A stretch of 64,000 nt of DNA, from the NCBI RefSeq assembly GCF_008369195.1, contig NZ_VOBC01000004.1, forward strand, positions 329,998 to 393,997, in the 5' to 3' direction. A program made the position numbers and the translations under genes. The notes under the pieces were generated by a model. The model made no database searches, was not told the DNA's origin, and was given only the letters and a program-made list of their open reading frames with translations. The DNA comes from Sporosarcina sp. ANT_H38 (GTDB taxonomy: Bacteria; Bacillota; Bacilli; Bacillales_A; Planococcaceae). Positions 29,768-37,354 of this stretch are shown here, piece by piece. The stretch's first letter is position 1. The number at the start of each line of letters is the position of its first letter.

Positions 29768-29929
29768 ATGAAAGCGTTGGATCAAATGTATACGTCCGTT
29801 CGTTATGACCGCCATGGAGCTTGTTATGCTCGCCACGGGTGCAGTTATGATCGGCATGAGCTCTATTATGCTCGGCACGGTTTCAATTATGATCGGCATC
29901 AGCCGTTTTATGACCGCCACATGTTTTAA
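29768..29929 (+). CDS. Possible 53-aa heptad-repeat micro-ORF
   Basis: The frame begins ATG AAA GCG and after 12 residues carries six seven-residue repeats of the form Y-D/A-R-H-x-x-x, ending in TAA. Within the repeated 12-nt core three of four variable positions are synonymous third positions, which would fit coding. Against this, there is no Shine-Dalgarno sequence, and the ATG lies 5 nt beyond a terminator. It is listed as possible only. Confidence 0.3.
   Translation: MKALDQMYTSVRYDRHGACYARHGCSYDRHELYYARHGFNYDRHQPFYDRHMF
29804..29926. repeat. Six tandem 21-bp repeats
   Basis: Units start at 29804, 29825, 29846, 29867, 29888 and 29909. Each has a conserved 12-nt core TATG[AC][CT]CG[CG]CA[CT] and a variable 9-nt part. 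Confidence 0.92.
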
Positions 29930-29966
29930 TTGCATAATAACCTTCGTTTAACTTATCTAATACAAA

Positions 29967-30024
29967 AAAGGCACTGATTCAGGATGGCGTAAAAAACTCA
30001 GCTTCCTAAATCAATGCCATATCA
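29967..30024 (-). terminator. Terminator of yhaR
   Basis: GGCATTGATTTAGGA pairs with TCCTGAATCAGTGCC on the minus strand, followed by TTTTTTG. Confidence 0.8.
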
Positions 30025-30032
30025 CTCAATAA

Positions 30033-30812
30033 TCATTTACCAATAAATTCAGGCTTACGTTTCCCTACAAATGCCTGAATACCTTCCAGGTGATCTGCTG
30101 TTTTACGCATTGCCACTTGTGCTTCGCTTTCCATTTCTAAAATACTTTCAAGTTCCTTCGTTTTTTGTGCGTGTAAAATATTCTTCGATGCAATCATTGC
30201 TGCAATTGGTGACGCTAGCAGTTTATGAGCAAACGCTTCGCCTCGTTCAGCACCTTTACCTTGCGCAGTCACTTCATCGATTAGTCCTTTTTCAAGTGCT
30301 TCTTGACCATTCATCACTTTTCCTGACCAAATGAGGCTTTTCGCTTGAGGCACACCCACGCGTTCTTTTAAAAAGAAATGACCTGCCCCGTCTGGAATTA
30401 GACCAATGCCAATGAAGTTCATCGCAAGTTTACTCTCTTCTTCCGCAATAATATAATCACATCCGAGTACAAGGCTAAACCCAAGTCCTGCCGCCGCGCC
30501 ATGGACGACCGCAATCGTAACTTGCGGTAATGTATAAAGTGCTTTTGCAAGGCGTGAAACGTCTACCATCACTGTACCAATATCCATTGGGCTATTCGGA
30601 TCTAGCATCGCTTTAATATCCCCACCCGCAGAAAATGCACGACCGGCCCCTTGGATAATCAAAACTTGAACTGACACATCACTTTTCAATTCTTCAAAGA
30701 CATCTGCAAGTTCCTTCATCATGACATTATCCATCGCGTTCATCGACGCAGGCCTATTCAAGGTAAGATGTGCTAGACGTCCCTCTTTTTTTAATTCGAC
30801 AGTTGAATACAT
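30033..30812 (-). CDS. yhaR: Enoyl-CoA hydratase/isomerase family protein (YhaR-like)
   Basis: This 259-residue crotonase-fold protein has an oxyanion-hole segment (AGRAFSAGGDIKAM, residues about 55-68) and the second glycine block GAAAGLGFSLVLGCDYIIA. One acid/base position lies in FIGIGLIPDGAGHFFL, as in PaaG-type isomerases. The reaction is probably enoyl-CoA hydration or isomerisation, substrate unknown. ATG at 30812 follows AAGGGGTG. It lies 71 nt downstream of hemZ, as in B. subtilis. Confidence 0.85.
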   Translation of the reverse strand: MYSTVELKKEGRLAHLTLNRPASMNAMDNVMMKELADVFEELKSDVSVQVLIIQGAGRAFSAGGDIKAMLDPNSPMDIGTVMVDVSRLAKALYTLPQVTIAVVHGAAAGLGFSLVLGCDYIIAEEESKLAMNFIGIGLIPDGAGHFFLKERVGVPQAKSLIWSGKVMNGQEALEKGLIDEVTAQGKGAERGEAFAHKLLASPIAAMIASKNILHAQKTKELESILEMESEAQVAMRKTADHLEGIQAFVGKRKPEFIGK

Positions 30813-30883
30813 AAAAAAACACCCCTTCGCAGAAAATGAATTACCATTCACTTCTTAGATTCGGTGTTTTTTCAATAAACCCT

Positions 30884-32392
30884 TTATTTATTTACTGTCT
30901 CCGGAAATATCGCGTCAAGATGAGCAAGTTTCTTCACGATGGAATCTTCATACGTCAGGATATAAGCTGCTGGATCTTTCGGATTATAGAACTGCGTAAT
31001 TTTCCCCGTTTCAGGGTCAATGAACTTACTTGAAGCCCCGCATCCTACTCCAATGATTGTCTGTACCTCTTCCATAATAATAATATTATAGATACTTTCT
31101 TCACCGGGCTTTGCGTAGCCGACATTTTCTAAGTTACCTAAAATATTCTTTTGGCGGTACAAGTAGTATGGTTCATAGCCATTTGCAGCGTTCCACTCTT
31201 CTCCAAGCTTCATCATCTGCTCGACTGTTTCACGATCGGCGACTTTGTATTTATCTTTATTGCGGGTCATTTCAGAAGCCCGTTTGAATGATAATGTATG
31301 AACTGTCAGCGATTCAGGTTGCATTTTTTCAGTCTCAGCAAGTGAATGCTTGAATTCTTCCATTCCCTCATTTGGCAAACCAATGATGAGATCCATATTG
31401 ATATTTTTCATCCCCATATCGCGGGACAGCCAGAACTTATCGACTGTTTCTTGGACAGTATGATGACGACCGATTGCTTTCAGTGTTTCATCTGTGTAGG
31501 ATTGTGGATTGACACTTATCCGGTCAATTCCCCATTTTTTCAGCACATCGATTTTCGCAGGCGTAATCGTATCAGGACGACCCGCTTCTACCGTAATTTC
31601 TCTGACTTTATCCATGTTCGGGAATGAAGCGTACATAGTTTCATACAGTGCGTCCATTTCTTCCGCCTCAATAGATGTTGGTGTTCCTCCACCAAAGTAA
31701 ATCGTCGTAATGGCCATGTCTCGCTCTGTTAGCCATTTCCCCATTTCGCGGATTTCGTCATGCAATCCATCTAGGAATGTTTCAACTCGTCCACTTTTAC
31801 GATTAATTGCATAGGCTGGGAACGTGCAATATGCACATTTCGTTGGGCAAAATGGAATACCGATATAAATACTTACTTCATTTTCTAATTCATGTAAATC
31901 AGGCACAGTTCGTAACTGTACATTCGCTATTTTTGCTAGAAGTTTACTTTTTTCATTCGACAGTCGATGGCTATCCATTAGTAGCTGCTGAGCCTCTTCC
32001 GAACTGTGTCCTTCACGGCGATATTTATGGTACAGTTTCATCGGACGGATCCCTGTTAAAATTCCCCAGGATTGACGCATCCCCGTAGCCTGTTCAAGCG
32101 TTTCAAGGAAGACGTGTGAATAAATTCGCTTTAACTGCCGAGTTATTACTTTATCATCGTCGGTTTCTTCTTTCTCAGAAAACTCAGCAGAATATTCAAC
32201 GCCATCCCACATTAGGATTGCCTTCCCGACAAGTTGTCCATCTAGCGTCCGATCCAACGTCAATTTTGCTTGGATCGCTCCCTCTTCATCCTCATCAACG
32301 ATTTTTGATTGTTCAAAGAAAAGGTTTGCAAGATGCGTAAACATCCTAATCCAGCCCTGTTCAAAGTTTTCTTTCATGACGATTTTTTGCAT
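30884..32392 (-). CDS. hemZ: Radical SAM coproporphyrinogen oxidase-like protein HemZ
   Basis: This 502-residue radical SAM enzyme has the Fe-S motif CPTKCAYC at about residue 176, followed by the HemN-like stretch TIYFGGGTPTSIEAEEM, and VNPQSYTDETL and MDLIIGLPNEG. The family is the HemN-related anaerobic coproporphyrinogen dehydrogenases, but the exact substrate of HemZ proteins is debated. The length matches B. subtilis HemZ. The ribosome site ahead of ATG 32392 is weak. Confidence 0.9.
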   Translation of the reverse strand: MQKIVMKENFEQGWIRMFTHLANLFFEQSKIVDEDEEGAIQAKLTLDRTLDGQLVGKAILMWDGVEYSAEFSEKEETDDDKVITRQLKRIYSHVFLETLEQATGMRQSWGILTGIRPMKLYHKYRREGHSSEEAQQLLMDSHRLSNEKSKLLAKIANVQLRTVPDLHELENEVSIYIGIPFCPTKCAYCTFPAYAINRKSGRVETFLDGLHDEIREMGKWLTERDMAITTIYFGGGTPTSIEAEEMDALYETMYASFPNMDKVREITVEAGRPDTITPAKIDVLKKWGIDRISVNPQSYTDETLKAIGRHHTVQETVDKFWLSRDMGMKNINMDLIIGLPNEGMEEFKHSLAETEKMQPESLTVHTLSFKRASEMTRNKDKYKVADRETVEQMMKLGEEWNAANGYEPYYLYRQKNILGNLENVGYAKPGEESIYNIIIMEEVQTIIGVGCGASSKFIDPETGKITQFYNPKDPAAYILTYEDSIVKKLAHLDAIFPETVNK

Positions 32393-32482
32393 TGTGAATA
32401 CCCAACTTTCTATTAATAAATCCGAAATTTTTTCTTAAGAAGAACATAAAATCATTATAGCAAATTTACGCAGTTAAAGAAG

Positions 32483-32506
32483 AAAAACCGGCCTAGGCCG
32501 GTTTTT
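32483..32506. terminator. Terminator after yheA
   Basis: AAAAACCGGCC-TA-GGCCGGTTTTT is a near-perfect palindrome with A and T tracts. It overlaps the yheA stop codon. Confidence 0.9.
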
Positions 32507-32852
32507 AGATGGATTCGTATAATTGTTGTACTGGTTTCATGAGTACACGGTTTACTTCTTCGATCAAACCGCTCAATTTCATTTCTGATTCAAGCATTTT
32601 CATAATTTTAGGGTTTTGCTGAGCAAGTTGTGCAGTTTTTTGAGCATATTCAAGTTCTTCAGCGACTGGTTCTTCACCTTGCATCTGTTTTTCCTGAAGG
32701 CTCAATTGGATTTTACGGAAGCTCTTGAATAACGCTAATGCATCCTCATCTGCTTTTACTTCTTCTACTGCTTGTTGTACTTCTAAAAATTCTTCCGTTT
32801 TCCGGAATGTTGCTTCCAATTTGTTTAAATCGTCATAGATATTCACTGTCAT
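32505..32852 (-). CDS. yheA: YlbF/YmcA-family protein YheA
   Basis: This 115-residue all-helical protein is of the YheA/YmcA/YlbF family (IYDDLNKLEATFRKTEEFLE, then heptads through LFKSFRKIQLSLQEKQ). Members bind each other and affect RNase Y, competence and biofilm. YheA itself is less studied. It starts 11 nt after yheB, with which it forms an operon. Confidence 0.92.
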   Translation of the reverse strand: MTVNIYDDLNKLEATFRKTEEFLEVQQAVEEVKADEDALALFKSFRKIQLSLQEKQMQGEEPVAEELEYAQKTAQLAQQNPKIMKMLESEMKLSGLIEEVNRVLMKPVQQLYESI

Positions 32853-32863
32853 TTAAAGTCCTC

Positions 32864-34012
32864 CTAGGATAAATTTGTTGCAAAGACGATAAGGCCCTGA
32901 ACAATTCCAATCAAACCGCCCAGAAATGCTCCAAGTATGGTGATCATCTTGAATTCGCGCCTTGAAATGCCAAGCACTAGATCTTCCAGTATTGCTACTG
33001 GAAACGCATCGACCTGCTCTCTAACCATATCATCTAATTTAAGTTTGTGAAGCGATATCTCCATTTGTTTTTCTGCCTGCTTGAATGCAAAGCTAGTCAG
33101 TGTCGGTGTCAGATTAACAGCTGTCCATTCCGCCCCTGCAGGCCAATAATCCTGTATTGTCTTATTCAAACGAGCTTCTAGTACAAGTTCTTTTTTTGCA
33201 TAAGATCGGACCGAATCGAATAATCCATCCCAATCAAATCCTCCAAGAAGTTCGTCAACGGGACGTTTTTGAAGCTTTTCCCATTCATTAAGTATAATTG
33301 TATTCACAAGATCATATGTCCCTGATGCAGCGACAAATTTCAGTGCTTCACGCTGGATTTTTCCAACAAGCGATTCAGACTCTCCAAAAAACATATTTAC
33401 CATACTTCCAAGTGTCCCTTTTGATGCTAGGAAATCATCAATCATTTTGCGGAACATTTCTTTTCCTTCATCTGATTCAAAGTAGGCTTCCGACCTGCCT
33501 AAAATGTAGGTTGTTATGGCTGGAATGCGCCCTGCAGCTTCTACCCGCCACTTTTGCGGTAGCACCTCTTCTACCGATCCCGTCGTCAGTTTTGCACGGA
33601 CGGCGTTAAGCTGGGTATCGAGTACTTCCAACACTTTCCGCTCTGCTTTCTCTGCAACATTCGTCGCGCCGGCAGTATCTAGCCAGTCATTCAATGTTTT
33701 TTCAGAGTGAAGGATATGCTGCTCAAGTTTTTGTTGGAGAAAATTCTCTGCTTTCTTTTCCATGTCAGGTGTCAAAAACTTCTTCCGGAACGTTTCCGGT
33801 GTTAATAAATAATTCGTTACCGTCTTACCGAGTTGCATTGCCAGTTCATCGCGCCGTTTTGGTATCAAACCCGGCGTGAATGGCACGCGCCATTTCCCGA
33901 TATATTTCGCTTCATGAGGCCTGAACAGCATTTTAATCGCTAGATGATTTGTAAGTCCACCGATTAGTGCACCAATTAAAGCCATGAATAACAATGTCCA
34001 TAAGAAACCCAT
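32864..34012 (-). CDS. yheB: DUF445 membrane protein YheB
   Basis: This 382-residue protein has a hydrophobic N terminus (LLFMALIGALIGGLTNHLAIKMLF) and a hydrophobic C-terminal hairpin (MITILGAFLGGLIGIVQGLIVFA) flanking a long amphipathic helical domain. The GGxTNxxAxxxLFxP block is the DUF445 hallmark. ATG at 34012 follows AAAGGTG. A GTG three codons earlier lies inside that site. The function is unknown. It is paired with yheA as in Bacillus. Confidence 0.9.
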   Translation of the reverse strand: MGFLWTLLFMALIGALIGGLTNHLAIKMLFRPHEAKYIGKWRVPFTPGLIPKRRDELAMQLGKTVTNYLLTPETFRKKFLTPDMEKKAENFLQQKLEQHILHSEKTLNDWLDTAGATNVAEKAERKVLEVLDTQLNAVRAKLTTGSVEEVLPQKWRVEAAGRIPAITTYILGRSEAYFESDEGKEMFRKMIDDFLASKGTLGSMVNMFFGESESLVGKIQREALKFVAASGTYDLVNTIILNEWEKLQKRPVDELLGGFDWDGLFDSVRSYAKKELVLEARLNKTIQDYWPAGAEWTAVNLTPTLTSFAFKQAEKQMEISLHKLKLDDMVREQVDAFPVAILEDLVLGISRREFKMITILGAFLGGLIGIVQGLIVFATNLS

Positions 34013-34084
34013 ACGCTTCACCTTTTTCCGTATCGTTAAGTCTTAATTATAACAGAACTAAACCGAACGGAAAAATCCAAAGGC

Positions 34085-34477
34085 TTATCTAAGCGCGTTG
34101 TACATTGTAGACATGCGAATAGCATGTTCCATTTCATCATTCATGGCGATGAAAAACGGATTGTAGGCCTGCTGAAATGGAACGGTCAGCAGCATTTCCT
34201 TATACGTTTCAACTCCCTCAAGCTCATTCACCAATGCCCGCTGAACACACTCTTTTAAGTTATAACAAGGCAACGGTCTCTTTGGATTTGGTACAAACGT
34301 CCCCGTCATCATATAATAGAGCTGTTGAAACATTTCATAATGGCTTTTTTCATCTTCATACATATGTTGAAGGAAATCTTGCCAAAGTGGATCATTCGTC
34401 ATACCGTGCATTGATTTATAAAAATAATAATCTCTGTACTCATCTTCGATGGCCTGCTTTAATTTATCAACAAACAA
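34085..34477 (-). CDS. Ferritin-like (rubrerythrin-type) di-iron protein
   Basis: This 130-residue four-helix protein places metal ligands in the ferritin-like pattern: E in IEDEYRDYYFY, ExxH in EDEKSHYEMF, E in VNELEGVETYKEM, and ExxH in NDEMEHAIRM. It is short compared with rubrerythrin and lacks a rubredoxin domain. Oxidative-stress or iron handling is inferred from the fold only. It is divergent from yheE. Confidence 0.75.
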   Translation of the reverse strand: MFVDKLKQAIEDEYRDYYFYKSMHGMTNDPLWQDFLQHMYEDEKSHYEMFQQLYYMMTGTFVPNPKRPLPCYNLKECVQRALVNELEGVETYKEMLLTVPFQQAYNPFFIAMNDEMEHAIRMSTMYNALR

Positions 34478-34548
34478 GTCAGCACCCTTTCGCTTTCTTT
34501 TATTGATATTATGCGGTCGGGTAGCGTCTTATGAGAGGAGTTAATGAC

Positions 34549-34752
34549 ATGCTGCAACATTTTAGCTTTAAACCGATGTTTGACAATACACAATTACCGG
34601 GCTGGACATTCTCATTTTTCTTCCGTAATACAAGGTACACCGGTGACTATTTACCTGAAGGTGTTATTGTTTGGACAGGAGAAACGCCACCCGAAGAAGA
34701 CAATTTAAAAAAAATGATTCATGAATTGATGATTTTTCATGTCTATGATTGA
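34549..34752 (+). CDS. yheE: YheE-family small protein
   Basis: This 67-residue protein has the conserved LPGWTFSFFFRNTRYTG and HELMIFHVYD segments seen in B. subtilis YheE. ATG at 34549 follows GAGAGGAG, and an upstream ATG is not used. The family function is unknown. Its position beside yheB fits synteny. Confidence 0.8.
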   Translation: MLQHFSFKPMFDNTQLPGWTFSFFFRNTRYTGDYLPEGVIVWTGETPPEEDNLKKMIHELMIFHVYD

Positions 34753-34805
34753 TTCGTGAAAACTTCGGGAATACTGTCCTTTATGACGTATTAAGGAGGC
34801 GCAGT

Positions 34806-34958
34806 ATGAATAAAGAAAAATCCCCTGAAGAGTTGCGTAAAGAAAAGGAACAGTTAAAAGTACAAGATCAGAAAACTGAAAATATCTTTGAAGATAAAAG
34901 CCGAGTTCCTAACGAGCAAAATGCTTGGAAAGAAACGCAATTCAAAAGAGGCGAATAA
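34806..34958 (+). CDS. Hydrophilic 50-aa hypothetical protein
   Basis: This highly charged protein (NKEKSPEELRKEKEQLKVQD near the start) has no hydrophobic segment and is probably disordered. ATG at 34806 has an excellent AAGGAGG site, and a strong terminator follows. This supports a real gene, but I do not recognise it. It follows yheE by 53 nt. Confidence 0.65.
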   Translation: MNKEKSPEELRKEKEQLKVQDQKTENIFEDKSRVPNEQNAWKETQFKRGE

Positions 34959-34998
34959 CAAAACTCCCTGCATCTCATATGCAGGGAGTTTTGTTATT
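34954..34998. terminator. Bidirectional terminator
   Basis: A stem of about 20 bp, AACAAAACTCCCTGCAT with ATGCAGGGAGTTTTGTT, serves both convergent genes. Confidence 0.92.
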
Positions 34999-35221
34999 CT
35001 ACTTTCCTCGTTTCCTCTATGCCAACCATGTGTCTTGTATCCTCTTCCAAATATTTGTTGCTGTTCGTGTCATTTGTTCCCCGCGTCATATCGTCATATG
35101 GCGTAAACATATTTCCCGATTTCTTCTTATTAAAAAGAGTCTTGTAGATTGAAATACCGATTAATAGCATACCTCCCAGTCCTAACGCAATGGAAACAAC
35201 AGCTACAATCGTAATGCCCAT
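34994..35221 (-). CDS. Small membrane protein resembling DUF3951
   Basis: This 75-residue protein has an N-terminal membrane segment (VAVVSIALGLGGMLLIGISI), then basic residues, a MFTPYDDMT motif and an acidic tail. DUF3951 proteins share this layout with a YTPFD-like motif. ATG at 35221 follows GGGAGTG. The reading frame stays open much further upstream but overlaps the neighbouring MFS gene, and that part is not used. Confidence 0.7.
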   Translation of the reverse strand: MGITIVAVVSIALGLGGMLLIGISIYKTLFNKKKSGNMFTPYDDMTRGTNDTNSNKYLEEDTRHMVGIEETRKVE

Positions 35222-35265
35222 AAGAACACTCCCTTTTTGCCCATTATACCACCAACAAATCAGAT

Positions 35266-36549
35266 TCATCTGACAGCTCTTTCCCCCGACAACTTTCTTC
35301 TGCCAAAAATGAAATAATAGTAAGTCGAAGAAACAACATAAAGACCAGCTGTGATAGTGAATGCATAGGCATATCCCCAATACGAACCACTCGCTATAAC
35401 GAGTCCTGCCGCAACAGGACCCATGGTTGCCCATCCAATATTAAACACAGTTTGGTTCACAGAGTTAGCAAGCCCTTTGTATTTATCTGCCACAATTTCC
35501 ATTGCGATAGCACTTTGAATCGGGTTCCCTGCATTCATAAGTGCTTGTCGCATTAGGAATCCGAGCGAAGCAAGAAAAAGTGATGTCGTATAAGCCGTTA
35601 ACAGCAAAAACGGAATCGACAGCACCTGGAATAGGATTAGTGCTTTCACTTTCCCTACCCTTGTTACGAGGGCTGGACCAATCAGCATAGCTACTGCCGT
35701 CATTGCAGATCCGAGTGATAGAATAAGACCAATATAAGCATTCGAAGCATCAAATCGGTTTGAGAAATATAAATTCAAGTACGGTACGACAAGACCAGAG
35801 CCGAATCCAATCAGTAAACTTGCAAATGAAAAGTGGAAAATAAGAACGATATTCCGTCTGAAGCTGCTGTCGACTTTCTCCACCTCTTGCTCTGCCGGTT
35901 CAAAAGTCGGTATCTTCACATGCACCCGTTCAGGTGGCTTATTTTGAAGTTTAAATAAGGGGAGTAAACCAATCATGAAAATAGTTGCACCGGTCAGCAG
36001 CGCCCAACGAATCGCTTCAGCTGCATCGAAAGCCAAAAATACTTCTAGTACATCTGCAATAACGCCACCTAGTAAACTGCCAATAACATTCGCAACCGTC
36101 ATTAGAGCAAAGTGAATACTGAACATGTGGACCCGCTCTGCAGACTTAGAATTTTCGGCAAGGAACGGAACGCCCGAAACTTGCACGAATGCCATGAATA
36201 ATCCAGTCAGGAACGCTGCATAAATAATTGGCGTTTCAGCAACGACGACACTTCGGTAAAACAATGTCATTCCTCCGAAAATTGCACCACCGACTATCAT
36301 CCATTTGCGACCGAACTTATCACTTAAAAATCCAGCTGGAACGAGCATAATTGCCGATGCCAGCGCTGTCATCGAGATGACCTTTCCGTTGATGGTTTCA
36401 GGCATACCAAGCTCTTTTATATAGAGATTGTACATGACCATAAATACACCCATCCCTATCTGGATGAGCACATTCGCAAGCATGAATAGCCTGACGTTTT
36501 TATTGAATGAAGAAATTTTCATCTTCCAATCCGCAAACCATTTCCCCAT
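35266..36549 (-). CDS. MFS transporter
   Basis: This 427-residue, 12-TM major facilitator has the A-motif-like loop GFLSDKFGRKWMIVGG between TM2 and TM3. A central cytoplasmic loop lies at about residues 195-225, after TM6. The substrate is not predictable from sequence, and drug or metabolite efflux is plausible. ATG at 36549 follows AGTAGGA. An ATG six codons earlier has no better site. Confidence 0.85.
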   Translation of the reverse strand: MGKWFADWKMKISSFNKNVRLFMLANVLIQIGMGVFMVMYNLYIKELGMPETINGKVISMTALASAIMLVPAGFLSDKFGRKWMIVGGAIFGGMTLFYRSVVVAETPIIYAAFLTGLFMAFVQVSGVPFLAENSKSAERVHMFSIHFALMTVANVIGSLLGGVIADVLEVFLAFDAAEAIRWALLTGATIFMIGLLPLFKLQNKPPERVHVKIPTFEPAEQEVEKVDSSFRRNIVLIFHFSFASLLIGFGSGLVVPYLNLYFSNRFDASNAYIGLILSLGSAMTAVAMLIGPALVTRVGKVKALILFQVLSIPFLLLTAYTTSLFLASLGFLMRQALMNAGNPIQSAIAMEIVADKYKGLANSVNQTVFNIGWATMGPVAAGLVIASGSYWGYAYAFTITAGLYVVSSTYYYFIFGRRKLSGERAVR

Positions 36550-36611
36550 GCTATTCCTACTTTCCATACGAGATACTTCGTCACTCTAAATATACGTCTT
36601 TCAGAATAGTT

Positions 36612-36768
36612 TTTCAACTACATAAATGTACAAATAAAATTCCATTCAACCCGCTCAGGCGCTTTGGGGATGCCTCCCGTCATAAGCCAGTCAGAAAACC
36701 ACTGCCAGTCTTATGGCTACGGCTGCCACTAAGAAGGCGCCTTCGCTAGTTCAGCTTAAGTATTTTAG
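36612..36768. mobile_element. MITE-like element, copy 4
   Basis: The left end is TTCAACTACATA, then CATTCAACCCGCTC and GGCGCTTTGGGGATGCC. The right end is AAGGCGCCTTCGCTAGTTC. The GGGGATGCCTCCCG block equals that of copy 3, and the interior CATAAG...CTTATG arm resembles copy 1. Confidence 0.6.
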
Positions 36769-36780
36769 CTAAATCAAAAA

Positions 36781-37162
36781 ATGAGTAGGACAAAGGAAGA
36801 TGAATTTGAGTTTAATAAAGATACGGGGATGTTTGTTTGTAAGGTTGGCCATATGGCGATTCGAAAAGCACATATTGGAAAGAAAAATGTAGTGAGAATT
36901 CAAAGTCAAACCTATTATTTTTCATGTAAATAAATGTAAAACTTATCCACTTCGTGAACATTGTTATAAAGAAGGTACGAAAAGTAAAACCTATTCCGTA
37001 ATGATTAAATCGACGAAACATAAGGAGTAAGAAGCGTTTCAAAATAGCGAGGAATTCAGAAAGAAGGCGAAGTCCCGCTATAAAATTGAAGCGAAGAATA
37101 GTGAGTTGAAACATAGACACAGGTATGCTGTAGCCACATCCACGGGTCTACTTGGTATGTAG
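36781..37162 (+). pseudogene. IS1182-like transposase relic (C-terminal part)
   Basis: The fragments FEFNKDTGMFVCKVGHMAIR, then REHCYKEGTKSKTYSVMIKS and KAKSRYKIEAKNSELKHRH, appear in the order found in the C-terminal third of IS1182-family transposases. They are broken by several stops and a frame change near 36935. The N-terminal two thirds is missing, and there are no clear ends. It is a dead insertion-sequence remnant. Confidence 0.85.
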
Positions 37163-37224
37163 ATACATGGGATCCCAAACGGATTATGACGTTAATGAGG
37201 AAATCGGAGTAAGGAATACGAAAG

Positions 37225-37270
37225 AAAAAGACGATATTTCGTTCAAAGTTGAACGTAATAGCGTCTTTTT
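37225..37270. terminator. Hairpin with A/T tracts downstream of bmrD
   Basis: AAAAAGACG pairs with CGTCTTTTT, enclosing GTTCAAAGTTGAAC. It may end the bmrCD transcript on the minus strand, or it may derive from the IS remnant. Confidence 0.6.
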
Positions 37271-37354
37271 CAATTTAGGCTCACTTATCGGATTTAAAAA
37301 AGCAAGTTTTTCAGTGGCCTCATTTACACAGAAGTCCCTTTTTTCTTATTATTG

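Noticed and set aside
34994..35434. Longer version (146 codons) of the small membrane protein at 34994
   Set aside because: The extension overlaps the MFS gene, and a good ribosome site precedes the internal ATG at 35221.
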